64,000 nucleotides of DNA from Cryptomeria japonica (GCF_030272615.1 NC_081408.1:400979889-401043888), one strand, 5' to 3'. Positions 31,742 to 44,400 are shown, counted from the first letter of the stretch. Made by a program: numbers and translations. The notes: generated from the letters alone by a model not told the origin.

Positions 31742-33496
31742 TTATGTTGTTGGAGTCACTGATTCAATGCTTTGAGCATCTTCTTTCATTACCATTTCAG
31801 GTTTGATAAATTCATCTTCCGGTCCACAGTCATATGATCTAATCTGATTACTGCCTTGTTCATCCACCTTAACATTTATGCTCTCCATTGTCCTATTCAA
31901 TCTTTTGTTATAACATCTATATGCTTTACTCTTAGTCGAATAACCCAAAAATATTCCTTCATCACTTCTAGGATCACATTTTCCTAATGCATCATCTCTT
32001 CTAATGTAGCATTTACTTCCAAAAAATATGAAATATCTAACAGTAGCAGTATGACCAAACCATAATTCATAAGGATTCTTACCGGTATCACCTTTTATGT
32101 GTACTCTATTGAAAGTGTATACAGCGGTATTCACAACTTCTCTCCAATAGATATCGGATGATTTAGATTCAGTAATCATAGTCCTTGTTGCATCCAATAT
32201 GGTTCTATTTTTTCTTTCCACCAATCCATTCTGTTGTGGAGTTCTAGGTGCAGAAAGTTGTCTTCTAATTCCATTCTTCTCACAAAATTTGTTGAATTCA
32301 CCGGATGTAAACTCACCACCTTGATCTGATCTTAATTATTTTATCTTCAATCCTATCTCAATCTCAACCATAGCTTTGAAGATTCTAAATTTCTCAAGAG
32401 ATTCTAATTTTTCTTTTAAAAATGCAACCCACATCATTCTAGAGTAGTCATCAATAAGTAACATAAAATATCTATCGCCTTCAAAACTTTTAGTCTTTGT
32501 CAGTCCACACAGATCAGTATGAATAACATCAAGAATTTCATTAGATTTCCCATGTATGCTTCTAAAAGAAGTTTTGACTTTCTTACCCATTTGACATTCT
32601 CTACATATCAGATTATGAGGTTTGATAATCTTGGGCACATTTCTGATAGCCTGTGTTGAACTGATCTTCAATATGCAATCAAAATTTACATGACACGTCT
32701 TCTTATGCCATAACCAACTTTCATCAATCTGAGCAATCAAACAAGATTTCTCACTGGAGTTCAAATGAAAAATGTTTCCATTAGTGTGGGTTCCATAAGC
32801 AATTTCCAGTCAAGATCTACTGATGATCTTGCATTTTCCATCCTTGAATTGCAAATCAAATCCTCTATCCACCATTTGACCTACACTTAAAAGATTATGC
32901 TTCAAGCCTTCAACATAATAAACATTATCAGTATTAGTCTTACCATCCAATGATATTGTTCTTTTGCCTTTGATCTTACATGCCTTGTTGTCTCCAAATA
33001 TGACTAGTCCGCCATCAAATTCTTGTACTAGTGATAGAAATTTTCTCTTGTCACCGTTCATGTGATGTGAGCATCCACTGTCTATAACCCATTCATCATT
33101 TTCTTCAATTTTAGCAGCTAAAGACTTCTCCTCAGTATGAGTTGTTTCAATGACAGGTTCAGGAGAATCATCCTTGATAGCAATAAAGACCCAATCTTTA
33201 CCTGAGATTTCATTGTCGGTTCCACTTACAGGTTCATCGTCATCATCATCAGTAATACCAAAATCATCATCACCAGCATAATAGCATGATTTATCCTTAT
33301 TCCTTCTAAATCTAGGTTTGTTTTGATATTCCATATTAGGCTTATAACTCTTCACAAATATTTCATGATTCCTAGCAGCTCTTTCAGGGCATCTAGAAGC
33401 AAAATGACCAATCTTATTGCATGAAAAACATTTAAAAGGTACTTTTCCTTCATACTTACTTCTAGTCGGTCCTTTAGGAATTCTTTTAGCAATCAG
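31742..33496 (-). pseudogene. Copia Z gag C-terminus, protease and integrase
   Basis: From 33496 downward come zinc knuckle CFSCNKIGHFASRC, acidic linker and protease WVIDSGCSHHMNG with intact DSG. The pre-integrase segment (LWHKKTCHVNFDCI) follows, then the integrase core with HTDLCG, SDQGGEF and GLVERKN, a complete DDE triad. These pieces share one frame (33511, 32764, 32224) interrupted by stops at about 32810 and 32334. The integrase C-terminal region contains FLGYSTKSKAYRCYN. Protease and integrase look less damaged than in copia X and Y. Confidence 0.9.
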
Positions 33497-34294
33497 TGTT
33501 AGGAAACTCACAGATACTGAGAGGGGGGGGGTGAATCAGTATCTAACCAATAATTAGAATTTCTCAACTTAAAACATGCAGAACATATTATAACAATGTA
33601 CCAGTATGCAAGAAATAATGAAATAAACAGAATTAAAAACATCCACATGAAAAGAACACCATGACACAAGGATTTAACGAGGAAACCCGGTGTGGGAAAA
33701 ACCTCGGTGGGATTTGTGACCCACAATATCCACTTACTGGCCAATAAGAGAATATTACTTACAAAAGAGGGGCCTGCACATGCAGGAAGGCCAACTGCCT
33801 AGAGCTCGCTGCTCAATGGGAAGTCTCATTGACTTACAATGTGGATTATACAAATCCAATATCTTGTACTGCTTTACAATAGAATCTATAATTCCTGATC
33901 CAGTACCGGTTTCTGCTCTGTTCTTTACATAAAACCTTTAACCTATATTTCACATAATAGGTCTGCCTAATATCTTCCTTTCTCATTTACATTACTTTCC
34001 AAAATGTCTACAATGATCTCTTTTATATATAAGAGTCATTTTACAACTTGCCAAGTTGGCTTACAAGCTTTTTACAATAATAAACAAAATATAATATAAC
34101 AAAAATCATGTCGGTCTCTGTGCCGGTATGCTTCCTTTCTCTGTGCCAGTGCCAGTGTAGAGTGTGATCTATTGATGCTGGTGAACTATCTTGCCGGTGT
34201 AATGCCTTGCCAGTGCCATAGGATTGTAAGGTTGCCATCAATGACAAAACCTTCAATACATACAATGTCTCATTGGAGTGTGCATATGCCAACA
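33497..34294 (-). repeat. N2 3' LTR
   Basis: Plus-strand TGTTAGGAAACTC to ATATGCCAACA, 798 bp, partner of 39317-40112. It has the C-tract (GAGGGGGGGGGTGAATC near 33525), the conserved TTTAACGAGGAAACCCG block and a TATA stretch TTTATATATAAGAG near 34021. Confidence 0.93.
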
Positions 34295-34494
34295 ATCTCC
34301 CCCTTTGGCATTGATGGCAACACTCATGAGAAATTTCAAAAGTGTATCCAAAAATGTGAAGTCCAAAAAATGTTACCAAAAATGTGTGCTCCCCCTGAGC
34401 ATATGATTCCTGTGATATTGAATTTTCTCATACCACTACTCCCCCTTTGGCATCAATGACAAAGGTTGTCAAGATGTCAATAGAGTTTGTAGCT
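34295..34494 (-). other. N2 3' untranslated region with three polypurine tracts
   Basis: In element sense: ATGCCAAAGGGGGAGTAG (34436-34453), GCTCAGGGGGAGCAC (34387-34401), and ATGCCAAAGGGGGAGAT next to the LTR (34295-34311). The order and contexts resemble those of copia Y and Z. Confidence 0.78.
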
Positions 34495-36653
34495 TCAACC
34501 TTGTAACTGGGCAGTTACAATTTGAAATAGATCCACCAAAATCAAGTTTATACTCTCCATAAACTTTTTACTGTCTCTTATTGTTTTCTCTATTCTTTTA
34601 ACTGTACCGGTGAGATGCTGCAAATGCTCTGCCGGTGTTTTCTGTCCCTGTATCAGTGCCTCAGATATTTCCTTCCGCAATGATGCTAGATAGTCCAATC
34701 TTGGACTCAGTTTTAATCTCAAATGCTTTGCCTTATTCACTATTCTCTCCTTTTCTCTTTCTAATTTAAGTAACTCTTCCTAAAAATTTGTTATCCTTTT
34801 CTCAAAAACTGATAATGTATCAGGTGAGTTAACAAAATTATCAGCAAGTTTATTGATTTCATCCTATACCTTGCTTATTTTCTTATCTATGTCTACTATC
34901 AAAAATTTTGTCTTACAGGTGTCTTTGTACAGAGTTTTGTATTCCTTTAATAAGTTACACAATTCCAGTAGAAGTGTGTCAAATTCCCTAGTACACACTT
35001 CTTTATCTGATCTTCAAAGAATTTTTGCTTTTCAATTTCTACTTTGTCCTTCAATGTCTCTTCCTTTATTTTCTCAATGTTCTCTGTGATATATTTACAC
35101 AAAGTATCAAGTTGTCCTAAAGAATCTTTATTGTCTATATTACAGTTAGGAACAATTACCTTCAAAATTGGGATTGTGTCATCTATAGCTTTGTAAGCCT
35201 GTGAACTACAATCTGTTATCCTTTTGATTGAATCCAAAAGTACTTCAGTTACATTTGTTGGTTTGTGGTCTGCTGAGGAGGAACCAACATTCTGAATTCC
35301 GTCGGTGGAAGAAGTAACCAAGCTTGTTGTGACCTCTGGTAGGTCTGTTTGTGTTTGTATTTCTTTAAGCAATGGTTTGTGTACTTCTCCAGTTGCCGGT
35401 GGCACTATTTCCTCATGAACCTATTCCTATTTCTATTTGGGAGCCTGTTCTTGTTGTTGTTGCATTTCTTGTTGCACTGTCTTAGTCTGAGCTTCTACCT
35501 GTTGTTCTTTGTCATCTGTCAGTTTCTCTTGTGTTTTAATAGTTTGCTTAGCTACCGGTGGCTCACTAGCCATTTTAGTCTTACCAGTTGTCTCTTTGTC
35601 TACCACAATGTTGATCTTTTGTGTATCAACATCTGCTGTGTATAAGACTTCAGGATTAGGATTGACATCCTCTTCATCCATACTTTCAACTGTCGGTTGA
35701 TCTTTTGTAGTTGTTGTTACCGGTGATGTAAAAGAAGGTGGGGGTAAGTTGTCTTTTACTTTAATACTCGGAGGTCCACCAACCTTTCCTTTTCCTTTGT
35801 CTCTTTCTTTCTGATATACCTTTATTGGTTTGGGGTTTCAGTATTCTTCCTATTTTTCTTTTTCAACTAGGAATATATCCCATGCATTTTTTGTTTCTTC
35901 ACTCACCTCATTGACTCTTCCAACCATTAATGCAATGTGTCAGTGTGCAGTAGAGAATACTAACCGGTTGGCTTTAGTAATTAAATCATCAATTTCTTTA
36001 GGTGAGTTCACTGGGTACACAGCAAGTAGCTTTTCTATCTTGATTTTCTTGTCAAGTTCTATTACTGCTTGTCTCCTTACTTCCAGTCTTTTGAACAGTT
36101 CATCTAGTACTTCATCTACAACTTCCATCAAAAATTTCATATACATGTCCATATGCAATATAACACTGTTTTCTACTTGTTCTTTTTCATCTGTTGTCAG
36201 AGTGTCATACAATTTCTCTATATTCTTCAGTTTCCCTTCCTCTATAATTTCATTCAATAGTATATCAAGAGGAGCTAGGTTTTGTTTTGTTCTCTTCTTC
36301 TTCTTGGGTGTTAGTTTCTTCTTTGGTGTAGTCTCTTTAACCGGTGATCTCACTGCTTGTTGTTTCTGTCTTGTCCTCCTAGGTGAGGGTGTGGTTGTCA
36401 GTGAGGGATCTCTTTTCCTTACAACTCTTTTGAAAGCTGCAGGCATGTCACTCTCCGAAGAAGTGCCTACCGGTGATAGATGAGTCTCAGGTTGTAGAGT
36501 TCCTAGCTCATCCTCAATGATACCAGTTTGTTTTAACACATCTTCTTTAATAGCCTTTGCCTATCTAGAGCCTCTTCTCACAACTGCCTCAACCTTTTTC
36601 ACTCTCTTCTTAGATTGTATTTGTTTTTCTATAGTCTCAGCACTACCAAATAC
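34495..36653 (-). pseudogene. N2 ORFX, C-terminal tail
   Basis: This continues the ORFX frame (ORFs at 36539, 35681 and 35405 are all in register) through several stops, with one frame change near 34950 before the C-terminal end (F-Q-I-V-T-A-Q-L-Q-G, stop 34495). It contains a basic Lys/Pro/Thr stretch (TPKKKLTPKKKKRTK), a helical segment, a Gln-rich tract (QQEMQQQQEQAPK) and C-terminal coiled-coil-like helices. It is longer on polar linkers and lacks the pure Lys/Glu repeat of N1. Total ORFX length is about 1,096 codons, close to N1. Confidence 0.65.
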
Positions 36654-37781
36654 TTATTCCTTTGGTTCATTTGATGCTTCCAGAAGTGCTTTAGCATAAG
36701 TCTCAATTATGTGATCATCTGTCTCGTAGCCCATCTCTGTTACCCAGATTGTTCTTGGGATCACTGCTTCCATCCAAATTTCATCCTTTTTTATTACAAA
36801 ACATATTTCATCCTTATATTTGTCAACAATCTTTTTTGATAATCTGATTCTCTTCTTCATTTTGGCCTTAAGTGCTTGAAAGAAATCATGGATATTGTTT
36901 TCCTTATCTTCTCCCATATTGTTGGATAATTCTGTTAGTTGTTTACCTACCGGTATATCAAATCCAAGTTCTTTGTAGCCTATACCGGGAACTTGTTTGG
37001 TTATATGTAGCATCAAACATACTAGCAGATTCCCAAACCTAAAAGTTCCTTTCTTATCCTTCTTAATCTTGCCTAGGTTGTCAATTAACTCATCTTTCAA
37101 CCACTCACATATATCAATTTTTACATTATCTTTGATCATGTCATAAGCACTTTTAATGCATAAACTTGAAACTAAATTGAGTCTATTTGCATGAGTTGCC
37201 TTATATCCTAATATCATGCTGATAAATCTTACATTGATGTCGGTTACATCATTGACTCTTAGAGACCTTTTATCAAATGTAGCACTAGTTAGCTTAGTAA
37301 CTAGGTCATTGGAGACATTCTTAGTTTTGTCTGGCCTTTTACTAGTGGTCGATAACCCTATCATAGATTTCACAGCTTCCTTGGTGATTTTGTGAATTGC
37401 ATCTAACCAGAAAAATTCACCATGTACCCTGCTTAAGACTATCCTAATCACATCCTTGGGAAATTCAAGAATGCAGAGGATTTCAGTAAATCCGAGGGTT
37501 TCAATGATTTTATGTTTCGGTTTCACATTTTTGGAATTATCACATGTGACAGTTTTATACATAGTTTTGATCTCTTCATCTCCCAATTCCTCTATGTTGT
37601 AGTGAATGTAAATTCTGGGGTCTTTAGCATAAACAACTCCTTTTGGTATTTGTGAGAAAGCACCTATATTGTCATCTTTCTTTGCTACTTTGGGAACTAG
37701 TTGAAATACGGGCCTAGGGCATTTTATGACCTCAACTATAGTAGGGTTTTCTATATATTCAAGTGCAGAGGTGGATGCCAT
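36654..37781 (-). CDS. N2 ORFX, conserved N-terminal domain (unknown function)
   Basis: Open for 375 codons from MASTSALEYIENP. Homologous to N1 ORFX: FSQIPKGVVYAKD near residue 40, VIRIVLSRVHGEFFW near 120, then LVTKLTSATFDKR. Next come ISMILGYKATHANRLNLVSS near 195 and FRFGNLLVCLMLHITKQVPG near 255. Identity is low between these blocks, so the shared blocks point to selection on the protein before the copies decayed. No catalytic motif, signal peptide or membrane span is apparent. The first stop is followed in frame by the tail. Confidence 0.72.
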   Translation of the reverse strand: MASTSALEYIENPTIVEVIKCPRPVFQLVPKVAKKDDNIGAFSQIPKGVVYAKDPRIYIHYNIEELGDEEIKTMYKTVTCDNSKNVKPKHKIIETLGFTEILCILEFPKDVIRIVLSRVHGEFFWLDAIHKITKEAVKSMIGLSTTSKRPDKTKNVSNDLVTKLTSATFDKRSLRVNDVTDINVRFISMILGYKATHANRLNLVSSLCIKSAYDMIKDNVKIDICEWLKDELIDNLGKIKKDKKGTFRFGNLLVCLMLHITKQVPGIGYKELGFDIPVGKQLTELSNNMGEDKENNIHDFFQALKAKMKKRIRLSKKIVDKYKDEICFVIKKDEIWMEAVIPRTIWVTEMGYETDDHIIETYAKALLEASNEPKE

Positions 37782-38087
37782 GATGATAAATACCTTTTTC
37801 TGTCTTGGATGGATTGATTGCTTGAAGTGTTTTGCCTCTTTGCTTGAAATTCCTTAGCTCTGCAAATTTCGTACTCTACGAATGTTTGAAATCACGGTGA
37901 AATGAAATGGAGCTAAAACCATAAATTGATAGTGTTAATTTTCCATCTACCACATTAAATGCATGTCCGTTAAGTATTCACTTAACATTGTCTGCCGATA
38001 GTGAAGTAATTTCCAACTTCTCATCTCTAACCGAGGGAATAATAGCACATGTGTCATTAGATCGCCAAACCCTCAAGGAAACTTTCT

Positions 38088-39245
38088 TCAATTTGATGAA
38101 GAACTTCCTGTCGGTGGAGCATCACTTTGTCTTGTCGGTGAAGCATCACTCTGTCCTGTTTGTGAAGCATTGGCTAGTTCTACCCGTGGAGGAGTATTCC
38201 CAATATTTAGATCAGCTTTTCTAATCCATTGTTTTGAGAATTCTTGCTTAACCTCTTCAACTTTTTCTTTACCTTTCAAGCTAGAACTTTTGTTGTCTGT
38301 CGGTGATCCTTTACTTCTACAGAATTTTGCAATATGCCCAATCTTGTTACATGCATAACAAGTCACATTATTCTTCTGAATAGCTTTCCCATAACCTATG
38401 TCGGTTTGTGTTCTGCATTGATTAGATAAATGTCCAAATCTTTCAAAAATATAACATCTCACATTCATTCTGCAATTTTCAGAATTGTGACCAACTTTGT
38501 TGCATTTAGAACATTGATCGGTGGGTGTGTTGATATTCTAATAATTTCTAGATCTACATTCATTTGCTCTATGACCATACTTATTACAGTTAAAGCATTT
38601 TCCATTGAATTTATAAGCATTAGGTTGCCTTACCGGTTTGTTGTGATCCTGTGTGTTTGCAGTACCGGAGCTTTCACCAACTTCAAAGCCAATTCCAAAA
38701 GTGTCACCTTTAGGTTTTTTATTCTTCAGTAAGTTACCAAGTTCCTCTAAGCTTTTCTTGAATTTTTCTTTATGTTGATTTTTGGTTTCTAGTTCTCTTT
38801 CTAAGACTTCTTTCTATCTCATCGGTTCATTGGAGTCATTCTGAGTGTGCATCAGATCTGTCTTTAATAAATCATTTTCATAGCTAAGTCTTGTGTTCTC
38901 ATTTGCTACATCACTTAGTATTCTGGTCAATTCTTCTTCATTCTTCTTCCTATCTTCAATCTCTTTACAAAATCTCATAGTCATATCCTACATCTCATTC
39001 TTTGTAGTTATGTTCTCCAGTTTCAGCTTACTTAACATATCATTAAGTGATTCCTTTTCATCATTCTCATTTTGCATCTTTTCACAAAGTTCTCTTCTCT
39101 TATTTCTTTTAATAGTAAGATTCTCTTGAAGTGCCTGAATGATATCCTAAGCTGCTTTTAGATCATCTTCTAGTTTGATATTTTTCAATTTTTCTATATC
39201 ATAGTCTGAGAGAGTTGCTTCAAGTTGCTTCATCAGATTTTCCAT
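38088..39245 (-). pseudogene. N2 gag-like protein
   Basis: Start at the ATG at 39245 (MENLMKQLEATLSDYD), 56 bp after the primer site. A long coiled coil (to about 38780) carries several in-frame stops. Zinc knuckles follow, including CYIFERFGHLSNQC (second Cys replaced) and CYACNKIGHIAKFC near the end, with further Cys/His clusters near 38500-38620. The frame runs in register to the final stop at 38088. As in N1, no UBN2 capsid region is present. The probable role is RNA binding. Confidence 0.8.
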
Positions 39246-39301
39246 CTTTACCGATGTCAAGATCTTCCTCAAGTTGTTAGGCTTTTGAAAATAGAGGACC
39301 A

Positions 39302-39315
39302 GGCTCTGATACCAA
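39302..39315 (-). other. N2 primer-binding site
   Basis: Element-sense TTGGTATCAGAGCC, starting one base after the 5' LTR end. Complementary to initiator tRNA-Met. Confidence 0.92.
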
Positions 39316-39316
39316 T

Positions 39317-40112
39317 TGTTAGGAAACTCATAGATACTGAGAGGGGGGGTGAATCAGTATCTAACCGGTAATTGAATTTCTCAACTTAAAACATGCAGAA
39401 CATATTATAACAGTGTACCGGTATGCAAGAAATAATGAAATAAACAGAATTAAAAACATCCACATGAAAAGCACACCATGACACAAGGATTTAACGAGGA
39501 AACCCGGTGTGGGAAAAAACTCGGTGGGATTTGTGACCCACAATATCCACTTACTGGCCAATAAGAGAATATTACTTACAAAAGAGGGGCCTGCACATGC
39601 AGGAAGGCCAACTACCTAGAGCTCACTTCTCAATCGGAAGTCTCACTGACTTACAATGTGGATTATACAAATCCAATATCTTGTACTGCTTTACAATAGA
39701 ATCTATAATGACTGATCCAGTATCGGTTTCTGCTCTGTTCTTTACATAAAACCTTTAACCTATATTTTGCATAATAGGTCTACCTAATATCTTCCTTTCT
39801 CGCTTACATTGCTTTCCAAAATGTCTACAATGATCTCTTTTATATATAAGAGTCATTTTACAACTTGCCAAGTCGGCTTACAAGCTTTTTACAATAATAA
39901 ACAAAATATAATATAACAAAAATCTTGTTGGCCTCTATGCCGGTATGCTTCCTTTCTCTGTGCCAGTGTCGGTGTAGAGTGTGATCTGTTGATGCCGGTG
40001 AACTATCTTGCCGGTGTAATGCCTTGCCGGTGCCATAGGATTGTAAGGTTTCCATCAATGACAAAACCTTCAATCACTTACAATGTCTCATTGGAGTGCG
40101 CATATGCCAACA
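39317..40112 (-). repeat. N2 5' LTR
   Basis: 796 bp, partner of 33497-34294 with about 30 differences by eye, followed by the target duplication ATCAG. Confidence 0.93.
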
Positions 40113-40888
40113 ATCAGGGCTTCCATCTCTTCAAGTTCTAAGTCTTCCCTTTCAATGTCCTCCAAATCTTTAACATACAATTCCTTCTAATATATATTTT
40201 TCTTATCGGTGGCAGATGCTTTAAATGTAGTTTCAGTTTTAGTAGCACTCTGATCTCCAAGTTCCTCAAGTTCAAAAGAAGTCAATTTCCCAAGTAGTGT
40301 ATCTCTGGTAACAGAGGTACTTGACATTGTCTAGAGTTCATTGATTGTAGTAGCCTTCATCTTATAAGTTGGAGGTAGAACTCTCAGAACCTTTGACACA
40401 ATCGCATCCTCACTAATTGATCCACTGCAACATTTGATTCCCATAACAATCTCATTTACTCTATCCATGAAAGAACTTATCTTCTCATCTTCTTCCATCT
40501 TCAAATTTTCATATCTTACCCGGAAACCTTCAAGTTTTGCAATCTTTACTACTTGGTTGCCTTCATAAATAGTTTCAAGATTTGTCCAGATCTGCTTTGC
40601 ATTCTCCAACTCTATGACATTCAATAGATTTTCATCAAATAAGATGCTTAACAATGCTTCTTTTGCTCTAACATCATTTTCAGCTCTCTTATGTTCATTA
40701 GCAAGTGTCGGTGTTCCAGAATTTGGATCATGAGGTATATACCCTTTCTCCACTATCTCCCAAACTTTAGCTCCAAGACATCTCAGATGAATCTTCATTC
40801 ACTCCTTCCATATTTTGTAGTTTGTACCATCAAATCTAGGACTCTCCTTCCGGTAGGGGTTGAATGTAGAACTAGATGCAGTTGGCAT
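40113..40888 (-). pseudogene. Copia Z gag, N-terminal part
   Basis: Start at the ATG at 40888 (MPTASSSTFNPYRK), 40-45 bp after the primer site. A stop at about 40800 precedes the ORF MKIHLRCLGAKVWEIVEKGY. The UBN2-type capsid region follows: QIWTNLETIYEGNQVVKIAK, then MEEDEKISSFMDRVNEIV and VSKVLRVLPPTYKMKA. More stops lie at about 40327 and 40170. The reading continues across N2 into 33496 without loss when one ATCAG copy is removed. Function: structural capsid of the virus-like particle. Confidence 0.88.
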
Positions 40889-40930
40889 CGGATCTCCTCA
40901 AGCGGTTAAGCTTCTGCAGAGAGGACCAAT

Positions 40931-40943
40931 GCTCTAATACCAA
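40931..40943 (-). other. Copia Z primer-binding site (variant)
   Basis: Element-sense TTGGTATTAGAGC, with T in place of the usual C (TGGTATCAGAGC). It lies directly after the 5' LTR end. Confidence 0.82.
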
Positions 40944-40944
40944 T

Positions 40945-41402
40945 TGTTAGATAGATTTGATATCGAGAGTAAACTGAGAAGGGGGGTGAATCAGTTTACT
41001 ATCAGAAATCAGAATTATTGCATATCAAAAACCTTTAAACCAGAGCACAAAGAAACCAACACAATGAAGGATAAAACATGAAATCATAGTACACAACACC
41101 AATATTTTTGATGTGGAAAACCTGGTAAAGTGAAAAACCACAGTGGGAAACCCTACCCACAATCAGATAATACTTTTGTAGTAGTATGTGAAATAATTAC
41201 AATGGGGATTGCACTTGCAATCAAGCCAACCACCTAGAGCTCACTACTCATCACAAAAGAGAAGTCTCACTAACTTATAAAACATTGGACTACAATCTAA
41301 AAAGAATGAATTGTGAAAGTAGAATCTCATATTGCTTGATATAGCTCCAGTTAAGCATAGATGTCTACCCTACAATACCAAAAACCTTCTATCGAATGAT
41401 AC
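40945..41402 (-). repeat. Copia Z 5' LTR, truncated
   Basis: It matches 29115-29573 of the 3' LTR, including C-tract and TTTGATGTGGAAAA block, then stops matching at about 41402. The U3 part is missing, lost by deletion or rearrangement. Confidence 0.85.
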
Positions 41403-44400
41403 ATCAATTGTTCAAGATAGTGAGATCATAGTGATTTTAGGCAATTTTAATAAAATGATTTAGCGATGATAATATGAGCATGAAGATTAATGTAAGAATT
41501 AATTTGAAATCAGAGTTGATTCAAAAAAGATTTGAGTGCAAAGTGATGTGAAGATTGACTTGGAGATGGAAGTGTCAAGTGGTCAACATTGTGAGAATTT
41601 GACTAGAAAATTGACATCAGATTTCGATTTCGATCCGGAAAACGGACTCAGGATGGTCAATTTAGCTAAGAGTACAAATTATGTGTCAATTGAAGCAAGT
41701 TTTAAAAAAATGATGATCGTTTCAGATTCAAGCTTCATTCAAAGGAAAGAAAAAGTAAAGTTATTATGTTGAAATCACTTGAAATGCATAAAGCTTAGTA
41801 TGAATGCAACCTAAAACTTAGTCATTGGATTTGGTATGCTTATTTATTATCACTAAGTGTTTTACGATGTCGGAGATAGACATAAAAACCAAGGCATGAA
41901 GAGCCAGTATGACCTGAATGTCACGTCCTTTCGATCTAGCAAGCAAACATAAGCACCAAGGCATGAAGAACCAAGATGACTTGAATGTTGCTTGCATGCA
42001 AATAGACCAGACAAATCAAATTTCCTTCCTTTTCATATGAAATATTGATTATCTTATCCACAATGACCCTTTTATCGTTCATATCCTAGGACAGATGAAG
42101 CATGAATTGCAATTGTATAATAAAGAAAATTACTCAAAACAGACAAGGAAATGATTCCAACCTCCCTATAGCTTACAAATAAACGGAGTCGAGTTATGTG
42201 TGGTAATTTCACCTTGATGTGAAGTCACTTATCACAGACACCCAATTTATTAGATGTTTTCAGATCATCAGAGTCATTCCTACAAGAAGAAAACAAAGAA
42301 AAGTATTATACCCCTAGTCCTTGCTCCTCTTAGTCAAGATAGACTTCCTTGAGTTACTCAGAGGGAATAATAAATGAAAATCAATTTAAAAGACAACTTA
42401 CAAAGAAAATTTCAATCATATCTCAAACAGTGTTCAGTGATTAGTTTCATTATTACTTTTTTGCTTGTTTACTCAATGGTAAAACCTTGCAGTGGTTAGG
42501 AGACATGTAACTAACTTGGATTGGATGACTTGGTACTACCGACAAAAAGATGACTTGATTAAATTGCTTAGGATATTTATATTGATCAGTCGATTACCCT
42601 AAGACTAGGACGTTGATCGGTTTCAAGCCATGAGGGTTCTAAAAGAATCAGGTTGTCACAAAAGTGACTGAAAGATATGTACAAGCTAAAGAAAAGATGC
42701 AGGAAAGAGGGAAATAAAATAGGAAATGCCAAATTTGTGTTGATAGATGGAGCACTTCAGTACAAGAGGTGCATTTTACCAGATTTTCACCTTCTTGGTA
42801 GAATATTTTTAGGATTTTTTTTTTAGGACATTTTATGATTTTTATGTTTGGATTTTTTAGCTATGCCCCCAGTATGTAGACTTATATGACATGATGATCT
42901 ACAAAATGCATGTGGAGATAATGAATTTTTGATATGACCTATGTTAATGCAATATGCATGATGAAGATGCATTTCCTATTCGAACAAGGATGACTGTGTT
43001 TTTTTAGCATTTTGTAATACACCAATTGAATTGGAGGTACAAAACATTTCATAGATAAGTGATCAATTGATCCTTAAGGTCCCTTGGAACATCTAAATTA
43101 ACACACTTAGTGACAAGGATTTACAAATGGAGACGTGGAAAAATTCCCCATTGGTTCTTGAAACTTTGATTATTTTTTTGCCCATATGCATGCAAATGAG
43201 TTAATTCTCGCTCTTGTGTTCACTAAAGATCCTTAGCATCCTATATGACTAGCTACATGGATTATTCTAACTTCAAAAGCATCCCAAATAGAGCCTCAAT
43301 GTCAGCAATCTTTTAGAGCTCTGATGAGGTTATAGATTGTAATATCTCAAATATTGCTCCATTGTCAATAGGTGTCCATAGCCCTGATGGAGTTACTCGC
43401 ATGTTCCCATAGTCAGGCTTTTTGTTGCACTTGTATGCATGATATTTCAGCTATATATCATTGCTCTTTTGCCTTGAGATGAATGTTTGGCATAACACTT
43501 TTTCTTTTTTCTTTTTCTTGCCTGAGTTGTAAGTAATGAAACTTACTTGGGTGTGACAATTACAATGGCGCTGAAGTAGAATTTTAGATTTTTCACTAGT
43601 CATATGATCAACTAGGTGTCTAGAATGTGTTGGGTTTCAAATCAACAAATTGGATAGGTTCTAAGGAAATGCCAACTCCTATGATCAAACCCTCCAATTG
43701 ACTTGGCCAACATATAGAGTGAACCTATTTGGTTACTAACTCTCTCACTTTAGGCTCTGCAGGACCTAGGTGGGTATACCTACTCACTAGTTGTTCCTTC
43801 AACTAATGCTTTTTATAGAAGATTTAGTGTCTTAATCTGATATCTCCTATTCTCAGAATGGCATAAGTTTCTTAAACAGACTGATTTCAGATGTGTGTAT
43901 TGATCTATGTATCTTACAAAAGTATATATGTTACACTTTGGCTAAATTACCTACTATACCTACTCTACTAATCCTAATGCTTAAAGGTAAAGGGTAACTG
44001 GTATGGTTAAAGGGTTTGTTTACAAATGATCAGTGCCTTTCCTCCTATTTGGGCTATAGAGTCTTATATTTCTTCAGGACTTATTGTGTAAACTTATGAG
44101 ACAGTTTTTAATCCCACCACCTCTCGATGAGTGTGTCAGTTACTGTTTCTTATGAGCTCTACTTCAATGTCTATATTGTAAAATGCTTGAATGAATTTAA
44201 CCCTAACTTTTAAGAGACCATCCAAGGAAGAATTACAAGGAACAATTACAATTCGCAAGTAAATCTTTTTGATCCAAATCTACAATATGAAACAAAGAAT
44301 TTTACTGGAAGAACACGAATAACCTTATCCACTTTTAGATAATATCATAAGCAACTGCCTTCTAAAAATATGTTAACTCTCAACACATATGAGAAAGAAA

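Larger units (their letters stand above)
33497..40112 (-). mobile_element. N2: second non-autonomous gag plus ORFX copia element
   Basis: A 6,616-bp minus-strand element with LTRs 33497-34294 and 39317-40112 and exact target duplication ATCAG (33492-33496 and 40113-40117). The primer site is TTGGTATCAGAGCC and the multi-polypurine 3' end is present. Like N1 it carries a coiled-coil and zinc-knuckle gag and a long ORFX, and no pol. Its LTRs are unrelated in most of their length to those of N1, so it is a different subfamily sharing the same coding plan. It lies within the gag of copia Z. Confidence 0.93.
29115..41402 (-). mobile_element. Copia Z: autonomous-type copia, 5' LTR truncated
   Basis: Minus-strand element with 3' LTR 29115-30309, RNase H, RT remnant, integrase, protease and gag, a primer site at 40931-40943 and a 5' LTR from 40945. 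That LTR matches its partner only up to about 41402, roughly 457 of 1,195 bp. N2 (33497-40112) is nested inside gag with exact target duplication. The left flank is GTATA. The right counterpart is lost with the truncated LTR. Confidence 0.9.
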
